Part shown: in pieces, positions 1-9,591 of the stretch
Layout of the letters: each line of letters begins with the position of its first letter
How positions within the stretch are numbered: position 1 is the stretch's first letter
NCBI RefSeq assembly: GCF_007096885.1
Contig: NZ_VJNO01000010.1
Coordinates: 124,001-188,000 of the forward strand
Reading direction: 5' to 3'
DNA: 64,000 nucleotides
Origin: Streptomyces sp. 130
Lineage (GTDB): Bacteria > Actinomycetota > Actinomycetes > Streptomycetales > Streptomycetaceae
Program-made: the position numbers and the translations under genes
Notes under the pieces: model-generated
Told to the model about the DNA's origin: nothing
The model's database searches: none
The model's input: only the letters and a program-made list of their open reading frames with translations

Positions 1-1
1 G

Positions 2-1270
2 GTCACGGCCGTCACCCTCTACGACACGGACACCGACCGGCTCGACGCCGTCGCCCGGGTCCTCGCCGAGCAGGCCGGTCCCCTCCCGGACGCGCCCGCC
101 GTACGCGCCACGACCGACCTGGACGAGGCCCTGCGCGGAGCCGACTTCGTCTTCTCGGCGATCCGGGTCGGCGGCCTCGCGGGCCGGGCCGCCGACGAAC
201 GCGTCGCGCTGGACGAGGGCGTCCTCGGCCAGGAGACGGTCGGCGCCGGCGGCATCGCGTACGGGCTGCGCACCGTACCGGTCGCCGACGACCTCGCGCG
301 GCGCATCGCCCGGCTCGCCCCGGACGCCTGGGTCATCAACTTCACCAACCCGGCCGGGCTCGTCACCGAGGCGATGTCCCGGCACCTCGGCGACCGCGTC
401 ATCGGCATCTGCGACTCGCCGGTGGGCCTCGGCCGCCGCATCGCCCGCGTCCTCGGCGCCGACCCGGACCTGGCCCGCGTGGACTACGTCGGCCTCAACC
501 ACCTCGGCTGGGTGCGCGGACTGTACGTCGACGGGCGCGACGAACTCCCGCGCCTGCTCAGCGAGCCCGGGCTGCTGGGCTCCTTCGAGGAGGGCCGGCT
601 CTTCGGCGCCGACTGGCTGGCATCGCTGGGCGCGATCCCCAACGAGTACCTCCACTACTACTACTTCAACCGGGAGGCCGTCCGCGCCTACCAGGAGGCC
701 GCGCAGACCCGGGGCGCCTTCCTCCGCGAGCAGCAGGAGGGCTTCTACGGCCGGATGAAGGACCCGGCGACCCCCGCCCTGGCCACCTGGGACCGCACCC
801 GCGCGGAGCGCGAGGCGACCTACATGTCGGAGAACCGGGACGTCGCCGGGGCGGGCGAGCGGGACGAGAGCGACCTGGACTCCGGCGGCTACGAGCAGGT
901 CGCCCTCGCCCTCATGCGGGCCATCGCCCGCGACGAGCGGACCACCCTGATCCTCAACGTCCGCAACCGGTCCACCCTCGCGGTCCTGGACGCGGACGCC
1001 GTGATCGAGGTCCCCTGCCTGGTCGACGCCAACGGCGCCCGCCCCGTCTCGGCCGACCCCCTGCCTTACCACGCGGTCGGCCTGGTCACCGCGGTGAAGG
1101 CCGTGGAGCGCGCGGTCCTGGAGGCCGCGGCGAGCGGATCGCGCGCGGACGCGGTCAAGGCCTTCGCCCTGCACCCCCTGGTCGACTCGGTCTCCGTGGC
1201 CCGCCGCCTGGTGGACGGCTATGTGAAGGCGCACCCCGGGCTGGCTTATCTGGGGGGCGTACGGTCATGA
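2..1270 (+). CDS. GH4-family glycosidase (6-phospho-beta-glucosidase type), 5' end missing
   Basis: The reading frame is open from the first bases of the window, so the start and the NAD-binding glycine motif lie upstream. About 422 residues are visible. Glycoside hydrolase family 4 enzymes use NAD+ and a divalent metal held by a Cys and a His. The expected Cys is in GICDSP (codon at 410-412) and the His in LNHLGW (codon at 500-502). The INFTNPAG motif just before is also typical. It most resembles 6-phospho-beta-glucosidases, but GH4 includes alpha-glucosidases and galactosidases, so the substrate is inferred. The last six bases overlap the 3' end of the convergent DUF4132 gene. Confidence 0.88.
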   Translation, partial: VTAVTLYDTDTDRLDAVARVLAEQAGPLPDAPAVRATTDLDEALRGADFVFSAIRVGGLAGRAADERVALDEGVLGQETVGAGGIAYGLRTVPVADDLARRIARLAPDAWVINFTNPAGLVTEAMSRHLGDRVIGICDSPVGLGRRIARVLGADPDLARVDYVGLNHLGWVRGLYVDGRDELPRLLSEPGLLGSFEEGRLFGADWLASLGAIPNEYLHYYYFNREAVRAYQEAAQTRGAFLREQQEGFYGRMKDPATPALATWDRTRAEREATYMSENRDVAGAGERDESDLDSGGYEQVALALMRAIARDERTTLILNVRNRSTLAVLDADAVIEVPCLVDANGARPVSADPLPYHAVGLVTAVKAVERAVLEAAASGSRADAVKAFALHPLVDSVSVARRLVDGYVKAHPGLAYLGGVRS

Positions 1271-4200
1271 CACCGCGCCCTCGGTGAGTGCGGTCAGGTC
1301 GGCCAGCAGCTCGGAAGCGGTCACCGCGTCCAGGCCGCCGAAGCGGAGGTCGTGGGGGCGGTGGTGCCAGTAGTCGGACGGTTCGACGTCGAGCCAGACG
1401 GTCTCCAGGGTCTGCTCCGGGTAGGTGTCGACCGCGCCGATCGCGATGCCCTCGGCCAGGGCGATCACCAGGTGGCCGGCGTCTCCCAGCCGCTTGGAGA
1501 TCCAGCGCTCGACGCCGTTGTCCTCCGGATTCCCGCGCTGCCAGCCGTACCGCTCCAGGCCGAGGACCTTGCCCGTGGGCACCTTCGTCCCCTCGAAGCG
1601 CCTGAGGCGGTGGCCGGCGGCCTCCTCCGCGGTCAGGGCGTACACCGCTCGCCCGAGCTGCGGGAACGGCTGCACGACTCCCCGGTCCGCGAACACCTCC
1701 GACCAGGCGGCCACCGCCTCCTCGCCCAGCCGCAACGGGTGGGGCAGCCGCACGGCCGCCCCCTCGGGCAGCGCGAACGCCTCGCCCCCGACGCCGGTGA
1801 ACGCGCGGTCCTCCGCCACCCGGAACGCCGTGGTCACCCCGTCCGCCTCGCTCACCCACACCAGCCGGCGCACCAGGTGCCACACCAGCGGGTGGCCGAC
1901 GAACAGCTCGGTGAACTCCCGCGCCGTCCAGGAGCGGTCCGTCACCATGGCGGCCTCCAGCCGGCGCACCTGGTCGGAAGCGATCGCCCGCACCTCCTTC
2001 TTCAGGGCCATGAAGCGCTTGCGCTCGGCCACAGCCAGCTCGGGGTCGTCCTTCGCCCCGGGCTTCGGCAGGTCCTTGCGGAGCTTGCCGTCGCCGTCCC
2101 GGACACAGGGCCGCAGCTGCTCGTCGAAGCCCACGGTGAACGTCCGGCCGCCGTAGTCCACGACCGTGGAACCGTCCGCGTCGAGCCCGAGGTCGGGGAC
2201 CAGCCGGTCCGAGAGCTGTTCGCCCGTCAGGCCGAGACCCGCGGCCACCTCGGCGATCTTCTCCGTCGCCCGCACCTTCAGGGCCTTGAACCTCACCCGC
2301 TGCGCCACGCCGTGCAGCTGGAGCAGCGCGACGTCGCTGCCGATCGCCGCCAGGACGTCCAGGCCCTCCACCGCCCGGTGATGGGCGTTCTCACCGGGCC
2401 AGGCGCGGATCACCGGGGTCAGCCGGTGCACCGTCCCGTCGTCGCCGAGCACTCCCAGGGCGTGCAGCGCCCACGCCTCCTCGGCGGGCAGGAGGGCGGC
2501 GCGCCACTGCTCGAAGAGCGCCCAGGCGAACTCCGCCGCCGAGGCCGCGTCCACGATCCCGAGCGCGTCGGCGAGACCCGGGTACGGCTCGCCGGGCCTG
2601 GACAGGGCGAGCATGGTCAGCAGATGGCGGACGGACTCCTCCGGCAGCGCCCCGCCCGACCCGACCGCGAGCTGGGGCAGCAGCACCGGGTCCGCCCACT
2701 GCGGCAGCTCCGGCATGACGGCGGGCAGCGCCCGCTCCAGCGGGTCCGCGGCCAGCAGCCCGGCCACCGCGTCCGCCGCCTGCTCGCCGTATCCCTCGGC
2801 GGCCTCGCGCACCGCCGCGTCCCCATGCAGCCCGGCGATCAGCAGCAGCGCCTGCTCGGCGGCGCGGCGCGCGGTCCCGGCCTTGCCGAGCGCGTCCGGC
2901 ACGAGCAGCGGGGCCGCCCGTACGCCGTGCCGCTCGAACCACGCACGGGCGACGTCCGCCGTGGACTTGAGGCGCACCGCCCAGTCGGCCATGAGCCGGG
3001 CGACCCGCGCGTCGACGTACGGCATCAGGAGCGGGGCGAGTGAGGCGGGCCGGCGCGGCACGACACGCAGCAGCAGGGGCAGCGCCCCGAGGCCGAAGCG
3101 GGCGGCCACCGGCTTCAGCGTGTCCGCGGCGTCCCACACATCGGCCGGGTCCCAGGTGTCGAGCAGGGGCGCGACGCGCTCCTTCGGCCCGTGGACGTAG
3201 ATCCAGGCGGGGCGCAGGTCCGACGAGCCGAGCCCGTGGCGCAGCGAGTCGAGCGTCTGATCCCAGTCCACCACCGCCTCGCGCCGGGTGTACCAGCTGC
3301 TGGTGGCCGCCCACTTCTCCCGCTCGCCGGGCCGCCACAGCGCGGCCTTCCCCGTGTCCGGCGTCAGGCCGGTGATCGTCCTGGGCCGCGGCACGGTCCG
3401 CTGCCGGGTCCACGGCGGTGTGGTGAGCACGGCCGGAAGGGCGTCGGCGGGCGCGTCCGGGAGGCGGCCGCCGGGATTCAGCAGGGGCTCCACGACGGCC
3501 GCGAGGTCGTCGTCCAGCGTCGGCAGCAGCTGCTCGGCGAGGGCGCGGTGGTGGGCGATGTGCGTGCGCAGCAGGACGGAGGGGGAGGCCGCGGGGAACT
3601 CCGCCCGGTCCCGGGCGTCCGCGGCGAGGAGCCGCAGGGCGCGGGCCGGGTAGCGGTCCATCGCGGCCAGGAGAGCCGGGCGGACCTGCTTGTTGTCCGA
3701 GTGGGCGAGCAGGGCACCGAAGGCGTCGTCGGTGGGGAACTCCACGAGCGCCTCGGCCAGCTTCCTCATCCCGTCCGCGTAGAAGTACCCCCGCTCCAGC
3801 TCCTTCGTGAGCATGGGCACGATCGCCGTCCCGATGCCCTCGGCGGCGGTGGCGATCACGGCGGGGGACCGGTCGAATCCGGCGGAGGGCGTGTGGAGCG
3901 CCGCCTGCTCCGGCGCGTCGAGCGTGCAGAAGATCAGGGAGAGGAGGCCGGAGTCGAGCTCTTCGACCGTCCCGGGGACGTCGCGGAGCTCGGCGACCCA
4001 GTCGGACTCGCTCGGTGCCAGGTAGGCCGTGACGATCTTCCGGTGGGGGTCGGTGCGGCAGGCGGACAGCGCCTCGACGGTGTCCCGGTAGGTCTCGTCG
4101 TCCGCGGCGGCGAGCAGGGCCCGCACCCGGTCGGCGGCGATCCGGCTGTAGTGCCCGGACCCGGTCTCCTGTGCCGTGGACGCCGCCTCCAGCCGGGCGT

Positions 4201-4648
4201 CGTAACGGCGTCTCCCGCTCTGCATGCAGTGCGTCTTGATCATGAACAGCTCCACCGCGGCGCGGGCCGCGAACGGCAGCCCGTGCAGCCGCACCCAGCT
4301 GTCCGCCCACGCGCTGGCCGGGGGCTCGTACATCCCCACCATCCGCGCCACCGCCGCCGCGCCGGCGGGGGAGGGCTCTCCGCTCAGATGGTGTTGGACC
4401 TCGGCGACCAGGGCGGCGTCGCTGCGCGGTGCGTCCAGGTACTCCTGAATCCAGGCGCGCTCCTGGTCCGTCCGCTCCGCCACCGCGTCGAGCAGCTTCC
4501 GGTCCACTCGGGCCGGCGTCCTCGGGATGCCCCCGCGCCGGGGATGGACCAGGCTTCGCCAGCCCTCCGGGAAGACGAACGTGTCCTCGTCCGTCCCGGT
4601 CTCCTCGAACTGCGACGTACCGCCCCCGAAAGGCTCCACAGCACGCAC
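1265..4648 (-). CDS. DUF4132 domain-containing protein
   Basis: Protein of 1127 residues, GTG start at 4648 with a purine-rich stretch (GAAGGGGG) about nine bases upstream. There is no signal peptide or membrane segment. The middle is a long Ala/Leu-rich helical region resembling HEAT-type repeats. The last ~200 residues (LERYGWQRG, then an acidic Trp-rich end) match the DUF4132 domain, known from MolR-like proteins and from C-termini of WGR-domain proteins. The molecular function of this family is not established. It stands alone and its 3' end overlaps the GH4 gene by six bases, so transcription from both sides must end in that overlap. Confidence 0.8.
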   Translation of the reverse strand: MRAVEPFGGGTSQFEETGTDEDTFVFPEGWRSLVHPRRGGIPRTPARVDRKLLDAVAERTDQERAWIQEYLDAPRSDAALVAEVQHHLSGEPSPAGAAAVARMVGMYEPPASAWADSWVRLHGLPFAARAAVELFMIKTHCMQSGRRRYDARLEAASTAQETGSGHYSRIAADRVRALLAAADDETYRDTVEALSACRTDPHRKIVTAYLAPSESDWVAELRDVPGTVEELDSGLLSLIFCTLDAPEQAALHTPSAGFDRSPAVIATAAEGIGTAIVPMLTKELERGYFYADGMRKLAEALVEFPTDDAFGALLAHSDNKQVRPALLAAMDRYPARALRLLAADARDRAEFPAASPSVLLRTHIAHHRALAEQLLPTLDDDLAAVVEPLLNPGGRLPDAPADALPAVLTTPPWTRQRTVPRPRTITGLTPDTGKAALWRPGEREKWAATSSWYTRREAVVDWDQTLDSLRHGLGSSDLRPAWIYVHGPKERVAPLLDTWDPADVWDAADTLKPVAARFGLGALPLLLRVVPRRPASLAPLLMPYVDARVARLMADWAVRLKSTADVARAWFERHGVRAAPLLVPDALGKAGTARRAAEQALLLIAGLHGDAAVREAAEGYGEQAADAVAGLLAADPLERALPAVMPELPQWADPVLLPQLAVGSGGALPEESVRHLLTMLALSRPGEPYPGLADALGIVDAASAAEFAWALFEQWRAALLPAEEAWALHALGVLGDDGTVHRLTPVIRAWPGENAHHRAVEGLDVLAAIGSDVALLQLHGVAQRVRFKALKVRATEKIAEVAAGLGLTGEQLSDRLVPDLGLDADGSTVVDYGGRTFTVGFDEQLRPCVRDGDGKLRKDLPKPGAKDDPELAVAERKRFMALKKEVRAIASDQVRRLEAAMVTDRSWTAREFTELFVGHPLVWHLVRRLVWVSEADGVTTAFRVAEDRAFTGVGGEAFALPEGAAVRLPHPLRLGEEAVAAWSEVFADRGVVQPFPQLGRAVYALTAEEAAGHRLRRFEGTKVPTGKVLGLERYGWQRGNPEDNGVERWISKRLGDAGHLVIALAEGIAIGAVDTYPEQTLETVWLDVEPSDYWHHRPHDLRFGGLDAVTASELLADLTALTEGAVS

Positions 4649-4775
4649 CGGCCCGCCCCCTTCATGCCCGTTGACCCCGTATTCGACGGGTTCTCGATCA
4701 GTGGTTCCACCGTAGGACCCGCCACTGACAACGCAGGGTGACCGAGGCCGGGAGAGGCCGGGGACGCGGTCCGGA

Positions 4776-5219
4776 TCAGGGAGCGGAGACGGCCCGGGGC
4801 CCGTACGCCTGGGTCCAGGACGGTGCCACGCCCGTCACCTGGCAGACCATCAGGAACAGGGGGATGGGCGGGGTGTAGGGCGTCCGGCTGTCGGGCTGAT
4901 GGATGAGCCGGGGCCGTACCGCGGGCACACACGTCCCGCGCGCGTACGCCACCTGCTCGGGCCAGTCGAGGTCGAGGTCGGAACCGGCCGGGACGATCCA
5001 CCACCAGCGCTCGGCGTCCGCGAAGACGCAGCCGGTGCGCGGCAGATGGGACATCAGCCGGAAACCGTGGCGCGCGGGCACCCCGACCGCGTCGCAGCCG
5101 AGGCTCGCCGAGAGGGTCGTGGGCAGCGGCAGCTGGACCCGGCCGGCGGAGCCGGGGGAGCCGACGGGCTCGCGGGAGCGGCGGGGTCCGAGGAAGTGGT
5201 TCATGGCGTTCTTCAGCAT
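4776..5219 (-). CDS. Small unknown protein coupled to an anti-sigma-like ATPase
   Basis: Protein of 147 residues from ATG 5219, which overlaps the stop codon of the ATPase gene at 5213-5215. A second ATG at 5204 would give 142 residues. The frame extends further upstream without a stop, but there it only shadows the ATPase gene. No signal peptide or transmembrane helix is clear. A Trp-rich stretch (RWWWIVPAGSDLDLDWP) suggests a compact folded domain. I do not recognise the family. The overlap with the ATPase indicates translational coupling and probably a shared role in regulation. Confidence 0.6.
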   Translation of the reverse strand: MLKNAMNHFLGPRRSREPVGSPGSAGRVQLPLPTTLSASLGCDAVGVPARHGFRLMSHLPRTGCVFADAERWWWIVPAGSDLDLDWPEQVAYARGTCVPAVRPRLIHQPDSRTPYTPPIPLFLMVCQVTGVAPSWTQAYGPRAVSAP

Positions 5220-5674
5220 GCGTACTCCGAGCCGTGCGGCAGTTCTGCCCAGACGATGCGGCCCGAGCCGTCCCCGGCGTCGCGTGAGCCCCAGGAGCGG
5301 GCCAGTGAGTCGACGAGGAGCAGGCCGCGTCCGTGCTCGTCGTCGTCCGCGCCCCTGCCGAGGCGCGGTCCGTCCGGCTGGTGCCCCTGGTCCTGCACGG
5401 AGACCCGCAGCAGGCCGTCCAGGCACCGCAGTTCGCACAGGACGCGCGCGCCGGCGGTGTGCACCACCGCGTTGGTGACCAGCTCGGAGACGATCAGGAC
5501 CGCGGCGTCGAGGGTGTCGCCGCCCGTGCGCCACTCGCCGAGCCGGGCCTTCGTCAGGCGCCGGGCGGCGGCGACCGATTCGGGATGCGCGCGCAGCGCG
5601 AAGCAGTATCGGAGCGCTTCGGTCCCCGGGCCGGTCTCCACGAGCCGGGGGATGAGCGCACTGCCAGGTGCCAC
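5213..5674 (-). CDS. ATP-binding protein, RsbW/histidine-kinase-like ATPase fold
   Basis: Protein of 153 residues, GTG start at 5674 with GAGG eight bases upstream. It shows the GHKL ATPase boxes expected of stand-alone anti-sigma-type kinases: an N-box in VSELVTNAVVHT, the DQG motif in SVQDQGH, and GRGLLLVDSLA for the G-box. Such proteins are abundant in Streptomyces and are often placed next to XRE/DUF397 pairs, as here, where the XRE gene is divergent across a 206-base gap. A partner-switching role, phosphorylating or sequestering a regulator, is inferred from the family. Confidence 0.85.
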   Translation of the reverse strand: MAPGSALIPRLVETGPGTEALRYCFALRAHPESVAAARRLTKARLGEWRTGGDTLDAAVLIVSELVTNAVVHTAGARVLCELRCLDGLLRVSVQDQGHQPDGPRLGRGADDDEHGRGLLLVDSLARSWGSRDAGDGSGRIVWAELPHGSEYAC

Positions 5675-5796
5675 GACCGAATCCTCACAGTGGGGGCTGC
5701 GTCACGCTTCGCGATCTTTCGAAAAGGCGGCGGGCGCGACAGGTCAACTGGTTTCGCCCCCCAACTCTCCCCCTGTCTCGAACACTTGGCAAGGGG

Positions 5797-5817
5797 CACT
5801 CTGAAAATTGCAGAGTG
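5797..5817. promoter_or_regulatory. Palindromic operator candidate between divergent ATPase and XRE genes
   Basis: A perfect inverted repeat CACTCTG-N7-CAGAGTG with an AT-rich centre (AAAATTG) lies 64 bases upstream of the XRE start and 123 bases upstream of the ATPase start. Its symmetry and position suit a dimeric HTH regulator, most likely the neighbouring XRE protein acting on itself. Binding is inferred. Confidence 0.5.
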
Positions 5818-5880
5818 GCTGTGTCCATGGCGGCGACCGCATGGCACACTGCACGCATACAGCGCAGGGGGAGGTCTGAA

Positions 5881-6741
5881 GTGAGCGAACCGCGGTCCGC
5901 CCCGACCGTGGGCCAGGTCGTTCTCGGCAAGCGGCTGCAGGATCTGCGGGAGCGTGCCGGCATGAGCCGGGACCAGGCCGCCAAGGTGCTGCACGTCGCC
6001 CCGGCGACCGTACGCAGGATGGAGACCGCCGAGGTCGCCCTCAAGATCCTTTACGTGCAGGCGCTCCTCAGGGCGTACGGGGTCCCGGACGCCGAGACGG
6101 CCGCCTTCGTCGAGCTCGCGGAGGAGGCCAACAAGCCCGGCTGGTGGCAGCGGTTCCACGATGTACTGCCCGACTGGTTCTCCATGTACGTCAGCCTGGA
6201 GGGCGCGGCGAGCCTGCTGCGCGTCTACGAGCCCCACTTCGTCTCCGGACTCCTCCAGACCGAGGACTACGCGCGCACCGTCATGCGCACCGGGGCCGTG
6301 GGCCAGGTCAGGGCCGAGGACATCGAGCGCCACGTGGCGCTGCGGATGGAGCGGCAGGCCCTGCTGACCAAGCCGGACGCCCCGCGCCTGTGGGTGGTGA
6401 TGGACGAGACCGTCCTGCGCCGCCCGGTCGGCAGCGCCGGCATCATGCGCGCCCAGGTGGACAAGCTCCTCGAAGCGACGTCGATGCCCAATGTGACGCT
6501 GCAGATCGCGGAATTCTCCACCGGTCACCACCCGGGAACGTACGGGCCGTTCGTGCTGTTCCGGTTCGCCGTGCCCGAACTGCCCGACATGGTCTACAGC
6601 GAATATCTGACCGGGGCCGTCTACTTCGACGCGCGCCCGGAGGTGGCCTCCTATCTCGAGGTCATGGACCGCATGGCGGCCCAGGCCGCGACGGCACAAC
6701 GCACGAAGGAACTCCTCCGGGACTTCCGCAAGGAGCTGTGA
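5881..6741 (+). CDS. XRE-family regulator with DUF5753 C-terminal domain
   Basis: Protein of 286 residues. GTG 5881 is chosen because GGGGGAGG lies a few bases upstream; the longer open frame upstream lacks such a site. Residues ~8-65 form the helix-turn-helix (LGKRLQDLRERAGMSRDQAAKVL). The remainder from ~90 is a DUF5753 domain (WFSMYVSLEGAAS, SGLLQTEDYARTV). Proteins of this build, paired with DUF397 proteins, are numerous in Streptomyces and influence development and antibiotic production (WhiJ/AbaA-like systems). Its stop overlaps the DUF397 start by one base. Confidence 0.92.
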   Translation: MSEPRSAPTVGQVVLGKRLQDLRERAGMSRDQAAKVLHVAPATVRRMETAEVALKILYVQALLRAYGVPDAETAAFVELAEEANKPGWWQRFHDVLPDWFSMYVSLEGAASLLRVYEPHFVSGLLQTEDYARTVMRTGAVGQVRAEDIERHVALRMERQALLTKPDAPRLWVVMDETVLRRPVGSAGIMRAQVDKLLEATSMPNVTLQIAEFSTGHHPGTYGPFVLFRFAVPELPDMVYSEYLTGAVYFDARPEVASYLEVMDRMAAQAATAQRTKELLRDFRKEL

Positions 6742-6977
6742 TGACACCCATATACAACGGCATGCCCGCCGCTGACCTCGGCTCCGAAGGCTGGTCCAAG
6801 CCATGGAGCGGTGGCAACGGCGGTACCTGCGTCGAGGCCATGAAACTGGCCGACGGGAGAATCGCCATGCGCCAGTCGGCGGACCCCGACGGTCCGGCCC
6901 TCATCTACACCCCGCACGAGATCGCCGCGTTCATCCAGGGCGCCAAGGCCGGCCAGGCCGACTTCCTGCTGACCTGA
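6741..6977 (+). CDS. DUF397 domain-containing protein
   Basis: Small protein of 78 residues starting on the last base of the XRE stop codon, so the pair is translationally coupled. It carries the typical DUF397 pattern: a central Gly/Asn-rich stretch (WSGGNGGTCVEAM), RQSADPDGPALIYTP, then EIAAFIQGAKAGQAD near the end. DUF397 proteins are partners, possibly modulators, of the adjacent XRE/DUF5753 regulators; the biochemical activity is unknown. Confidence 0.92.
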   Translation: MTPIYNGMPAADLGSEGWSKPWSGGNGGTCVEAMKLADGRIAMRQSADPDGPALIYTPHEIAAFIQGAKAGQADFLLT

Positions 6978-7021
6978 GCCGCCCGTCGGGGCCGCGCACC
7001 CGCGCACGTCACAATGGACCC

Positions 7022-7477
7022 ATGTCCCGACGCACCTCCCGCTCCCGGCGCCCGTCCGCCGCGAGCCCCCGCCCCGCCCCCGCCCCTGAGATCGGCGCGG
7101 CCTCGCCGTGCCCCTGCGGGCTGCCAGCCGCCTACGCCGAGTGCTGCGGCCGGCTGCACGCGGGGGCTCCGGCGGCCACCTGCGAGGCGCTGATGCGGTC
7201 GCGGTACGCCGCCTTCGCCGTCCGGGACGCCGGGTACCTGCTGCGCACCTGGCACCCCGACCACCGGCCCGGCGTCCTCGACCTCGACCCCGGGCAGCGC
7301 TGGCAGGGTCTGGAAATCCTGGAGACCACCGAGGCCAGCGCCTTCCACACCACCGGCACCGTCACCTTCCGCGCCCACTACACGGTGGCCGGGCGCGCCG
7401 GCTCCCTGCACGAGAAGAGCCGCTTCGTCCGGTACGAGGGCGCCTGGGTCTACGAGACCGCCGTCTTCGCGGACTGA
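7022..7477 (+). CDS. YchJ-family protein (UPF0225)
   Basis: Protein of 151 residues. After a basic Ser/Arg-rich N-terminus of about 28 residues it has the Cys-rich SEC-C-like zinc-binding motif CPCG...ECCGRLH, then the YchJ core (EALMRSRYAAFAV, WHPDHRP, GSLHEKSRFVR). The family's function is not established; the fold is NTF2-like. A CACAAT hexamer ends six bases before the ATG and there is no ribosome site, so the mRNA may be leaderless. It ends 13 bases from the convergent MFS gene. Confidence 0.85.
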   Translation: MSRRTSRSRRPSAASPRPAPAPEIGAASPCPCGLPAAYAECCGRLHAGAPAATCEALMRSRYAAFAVRDAGYLLRTWHPDHRPGVLDLDPGQRWQGLEILETTEASAFHTTGTVTFRAHYTVAGRAGSLHEKSRFVRYEGAWVYETAVFAD

Positions 7478-7490
7478 GGGGCAGGTCCCC

Positions 7491-9563
7491 TCAGACCGGC
7501 GCGCCCGCCGGCGCCACCGGGGCCAGCTCCTGCGTCAGGTCCTCCGCGAGCAGCCGCTTCGCGATCACGTCGACCGCGGCGCGCAGCCGGGCGTCGTCCG
7601 GGCGCTCGCCGTCCTCGCCCAGCTGGTCGTTGAGCCAGCGGGCCCAGGCGTCCGTGATGGTCCGGGCCTCGCGGCTGCCGGCCGCGGTGTGCGTGAACAG
7701 ACGGCCGTCGCCGCTGAGGAAGCCCTCCTCGATCATGCGGTCGAAGACCGGCACCAGGACCTCCGGCGGAATCCGGTGCCGGGCCGCGATCAGCCGGAGC
7801 CCCGCGTGGCCGACCATCCGCGTGAACAGCTCGACCTGCATCACCGCCCAGGCGCCCGCCATGTCGAGCCGGGTGTCCGACTCCGCCACGATCCGCCGTG
7901 CCGTCTCCGGCTCCACCCGCCGCAGCACCTTCGCCACCGAGAATTCGAGCAGCTGGGCCGAGTCCTGGGTGTTCGGCGAGGCGAAGCCCTCACCCATGTC
8001 CGTGGAGCCCGCCCGTACGGTGTCGCGCAGCTTCACCTGCTTGAGGAACAGCGCGACGACGAACCCGAGCAGCGCCACGGGCACCGTCCACAGGAACACC
8101 GTGTGCAGGGTGTCCGCGTATGCCTGGGCCAGCGGCTCCGACTGGGCGGCGGGCAGCGCGTGCAGCCCCTCCGGGCTCTGGGACGCCTTCGCCAGCACAG
8201 CAGGATCGCCGCCCGCCCGCGCGGCCTCGGTGATCCCGTCCCTGAGGTGCGGGCCGAGGGCGTTGGCGTAGATCGTCCCGAAGACGGCGGTGCCGAAGGA
8301 GCTGCCGAGCGTACGGAAGAAGGTGACGCCCGAGGTCGCCGTGCCCAGGTCCGCGTAGTCCACGGTGTTCTGCACGGCGATCGTCAGGACCTGCATGGAG
8401 AGCCCGATGCCGATGCCGAGCACCAGCATGTACAGCGACTCCAGCCAGACCCCGCTGTCCGGGCCCATCCGGGAGAGCAGGAACAGCCCCGCCGCCATGA
8501 CCAGCGAGCCGATGACGGGGAAGATCCGGTAGCGGCCGGTCTTGCTGACCACGTTGCCGCTGAAGACGGACGCGGCGAGCAGACCGACGACCATCGGCAG
8601 CGTGCGCACGCCCGACAGGGTCGCCGAGTCCCCGTCCACGTACTGGAGGTACGTCGGCAGGAAGATCATCGCGCCGAGCATGGCGAACCCGACGATGAAG
8701 CTGAGGATCGAGCAGACCGTGAAGACCGGGTTGGCGAAGAGCCGCATCGGCAGCATGGGCTCCTTCGCCCGGAACTCGACCAGGCAGAACAGCGCGAGCG
8801 CCACGAGCCCGAGGGCGAACAGGCCGATGATGACGCCGGAGCCCCAGGCGTACTCGTTGCCGCCCCAGCTGGTGGCCAGGATCAGGGCGCTGGCCCCGAC
8901 CGTGACCAGCGCGATGCCCAGGTAGTCGATGACCGGCCGCCCGGCGGCCTTCACGGACGGGATCGTCCGGGCCGCCGCGATGACCACCGCGATCGCGATC
9001 GGCACATTGACGTAGAACGCCCAGCGCCAGGTGAGGTGGTCGGTGAACAGCCCGCCGAGCAGCGGTCCGATCACCGTCGAGACACCGAAGACGGCACCGA
9101 TCGCGCCCTGGTACTTGCCCCGGTCGCGCAGCGGGATGACGTCGGCGATGAGCGCCATCGAGGTGACCATCAGACCGCCGGCGCCGATGCCCTGGAGGCC
9201 GCGCCACACGATCAGCAGCGTCATGTTCGTGGCGAGGCCGCAGAGGAACGAGCCGGTGATGAAGATGACGGCGGACAGCTGGAAGACGATCTTCCGCCCG
9301 AACAGGTCGCCGAACTTGCCGACCAGCACGGTGGCCACCGTCTCCGCGAGGAGGTAGGCGGTGACCACCCACGACATGTGCGCGGCGCCACCGAGGTCCG
9401 AGACGATCGTCGGCAGCGCGGTGCCGACGATCGTCTGGTCCAGGGCGGCCAGCAGGATGCCCAGCACGATCGTGGCGAAGACGATGTTGCGGCGGCGCGG
9501 ATCGAGCACGGGCGGCGCGGCGGCACTCTGCGCGGCGGGGGCGGTCTCGCTGGCAGTGGTCAC
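7491..9563 (-). CDS. DHA2-family MFS multidrug efflux transporter with C-terminal winged-helix-like domain
   Basis: Protein of 690 residues, GTG start at 9563 with GAGGG upstream. Residues ~30-520 are a 14-helix major facilitator of the DHA2 drug:proton antiporter type: DQTIVGTALPTIVSDL in helix 1, the motif-A loop GKFGDLFGRK, and the motif C region VIGPLLGG. Usual DHA2 pumps end near 500-550 residues. This one adds ~160 soluble residues (RVEPETARRIVAES onward, then RHRIPPEVLVPVFDRMIEEGFL) that read like a MarR-type winged-helix region. Such extensions occur in Streptomyces MFS proteins. The substrate is unknown. Two palindromes directly upstream suggest repressor control. Confidence 0.9.
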   Translation of the reverse strand: MTTASETAPAAQSAAAPPVLDPRRRNIVFATIVLGILLAALDQTIVGTALPTIVSDLGGAAHMSWVVTAYLLAETVATVLVGKFGDLFGRKIVFQLSAVIFITGSFLCGLATNMTLLIVWRGLQGIGAGGLMVTSMALIADVIPLRDRGKYQGAIGAVFGVSTVIGPLLGGLFTDHLTWRWAFYVNVPIAIAVVIAAARTIPSVKAAGRPVIDYLGIALVTVGASALILATSWGGNEYAWGSGVIIGLFALGLVALALFCLVEFRAKEPMLPMRLFANPVFTVCSILSFIVGFAMLGAMIFLPTYLQYVDGDSATLSGVRTLPMVVGLLAASVFSGNVVSKTGRYRIFPVIGSLVMAAGLFLLSRMGPDSGVWLESLYMLVLGIGIGLSMQVLTIAVQNTVDYADLGTATSGVTFFRTLGSSFGTAVFGTIYANALGPHLRDGITEAARAGGDPAVLAKASQSPEGLHALPAAQSEPLAQAYADTLHTVFLWTVPVALLGFVVALFLKQVKLRDTVRAGSTDMGEGFASPNTQDSAQLLEFSVAKVLRRVEPETARRIVAESDTRLDMAGAWAVMQVELFTRMVGHAGLRLIAARHRIPPEVLVPVFDRMIEEGFLSGDGRLFTHTAAGSREARTITDAWARWLNDQLGEDGERPDDARLRAAVDVIAKRLLAEDLTQELAPVAPAGAPV

Positions 9564-9591
9564 CTTTGCACCCTCACATCGCTCGGAGTCA

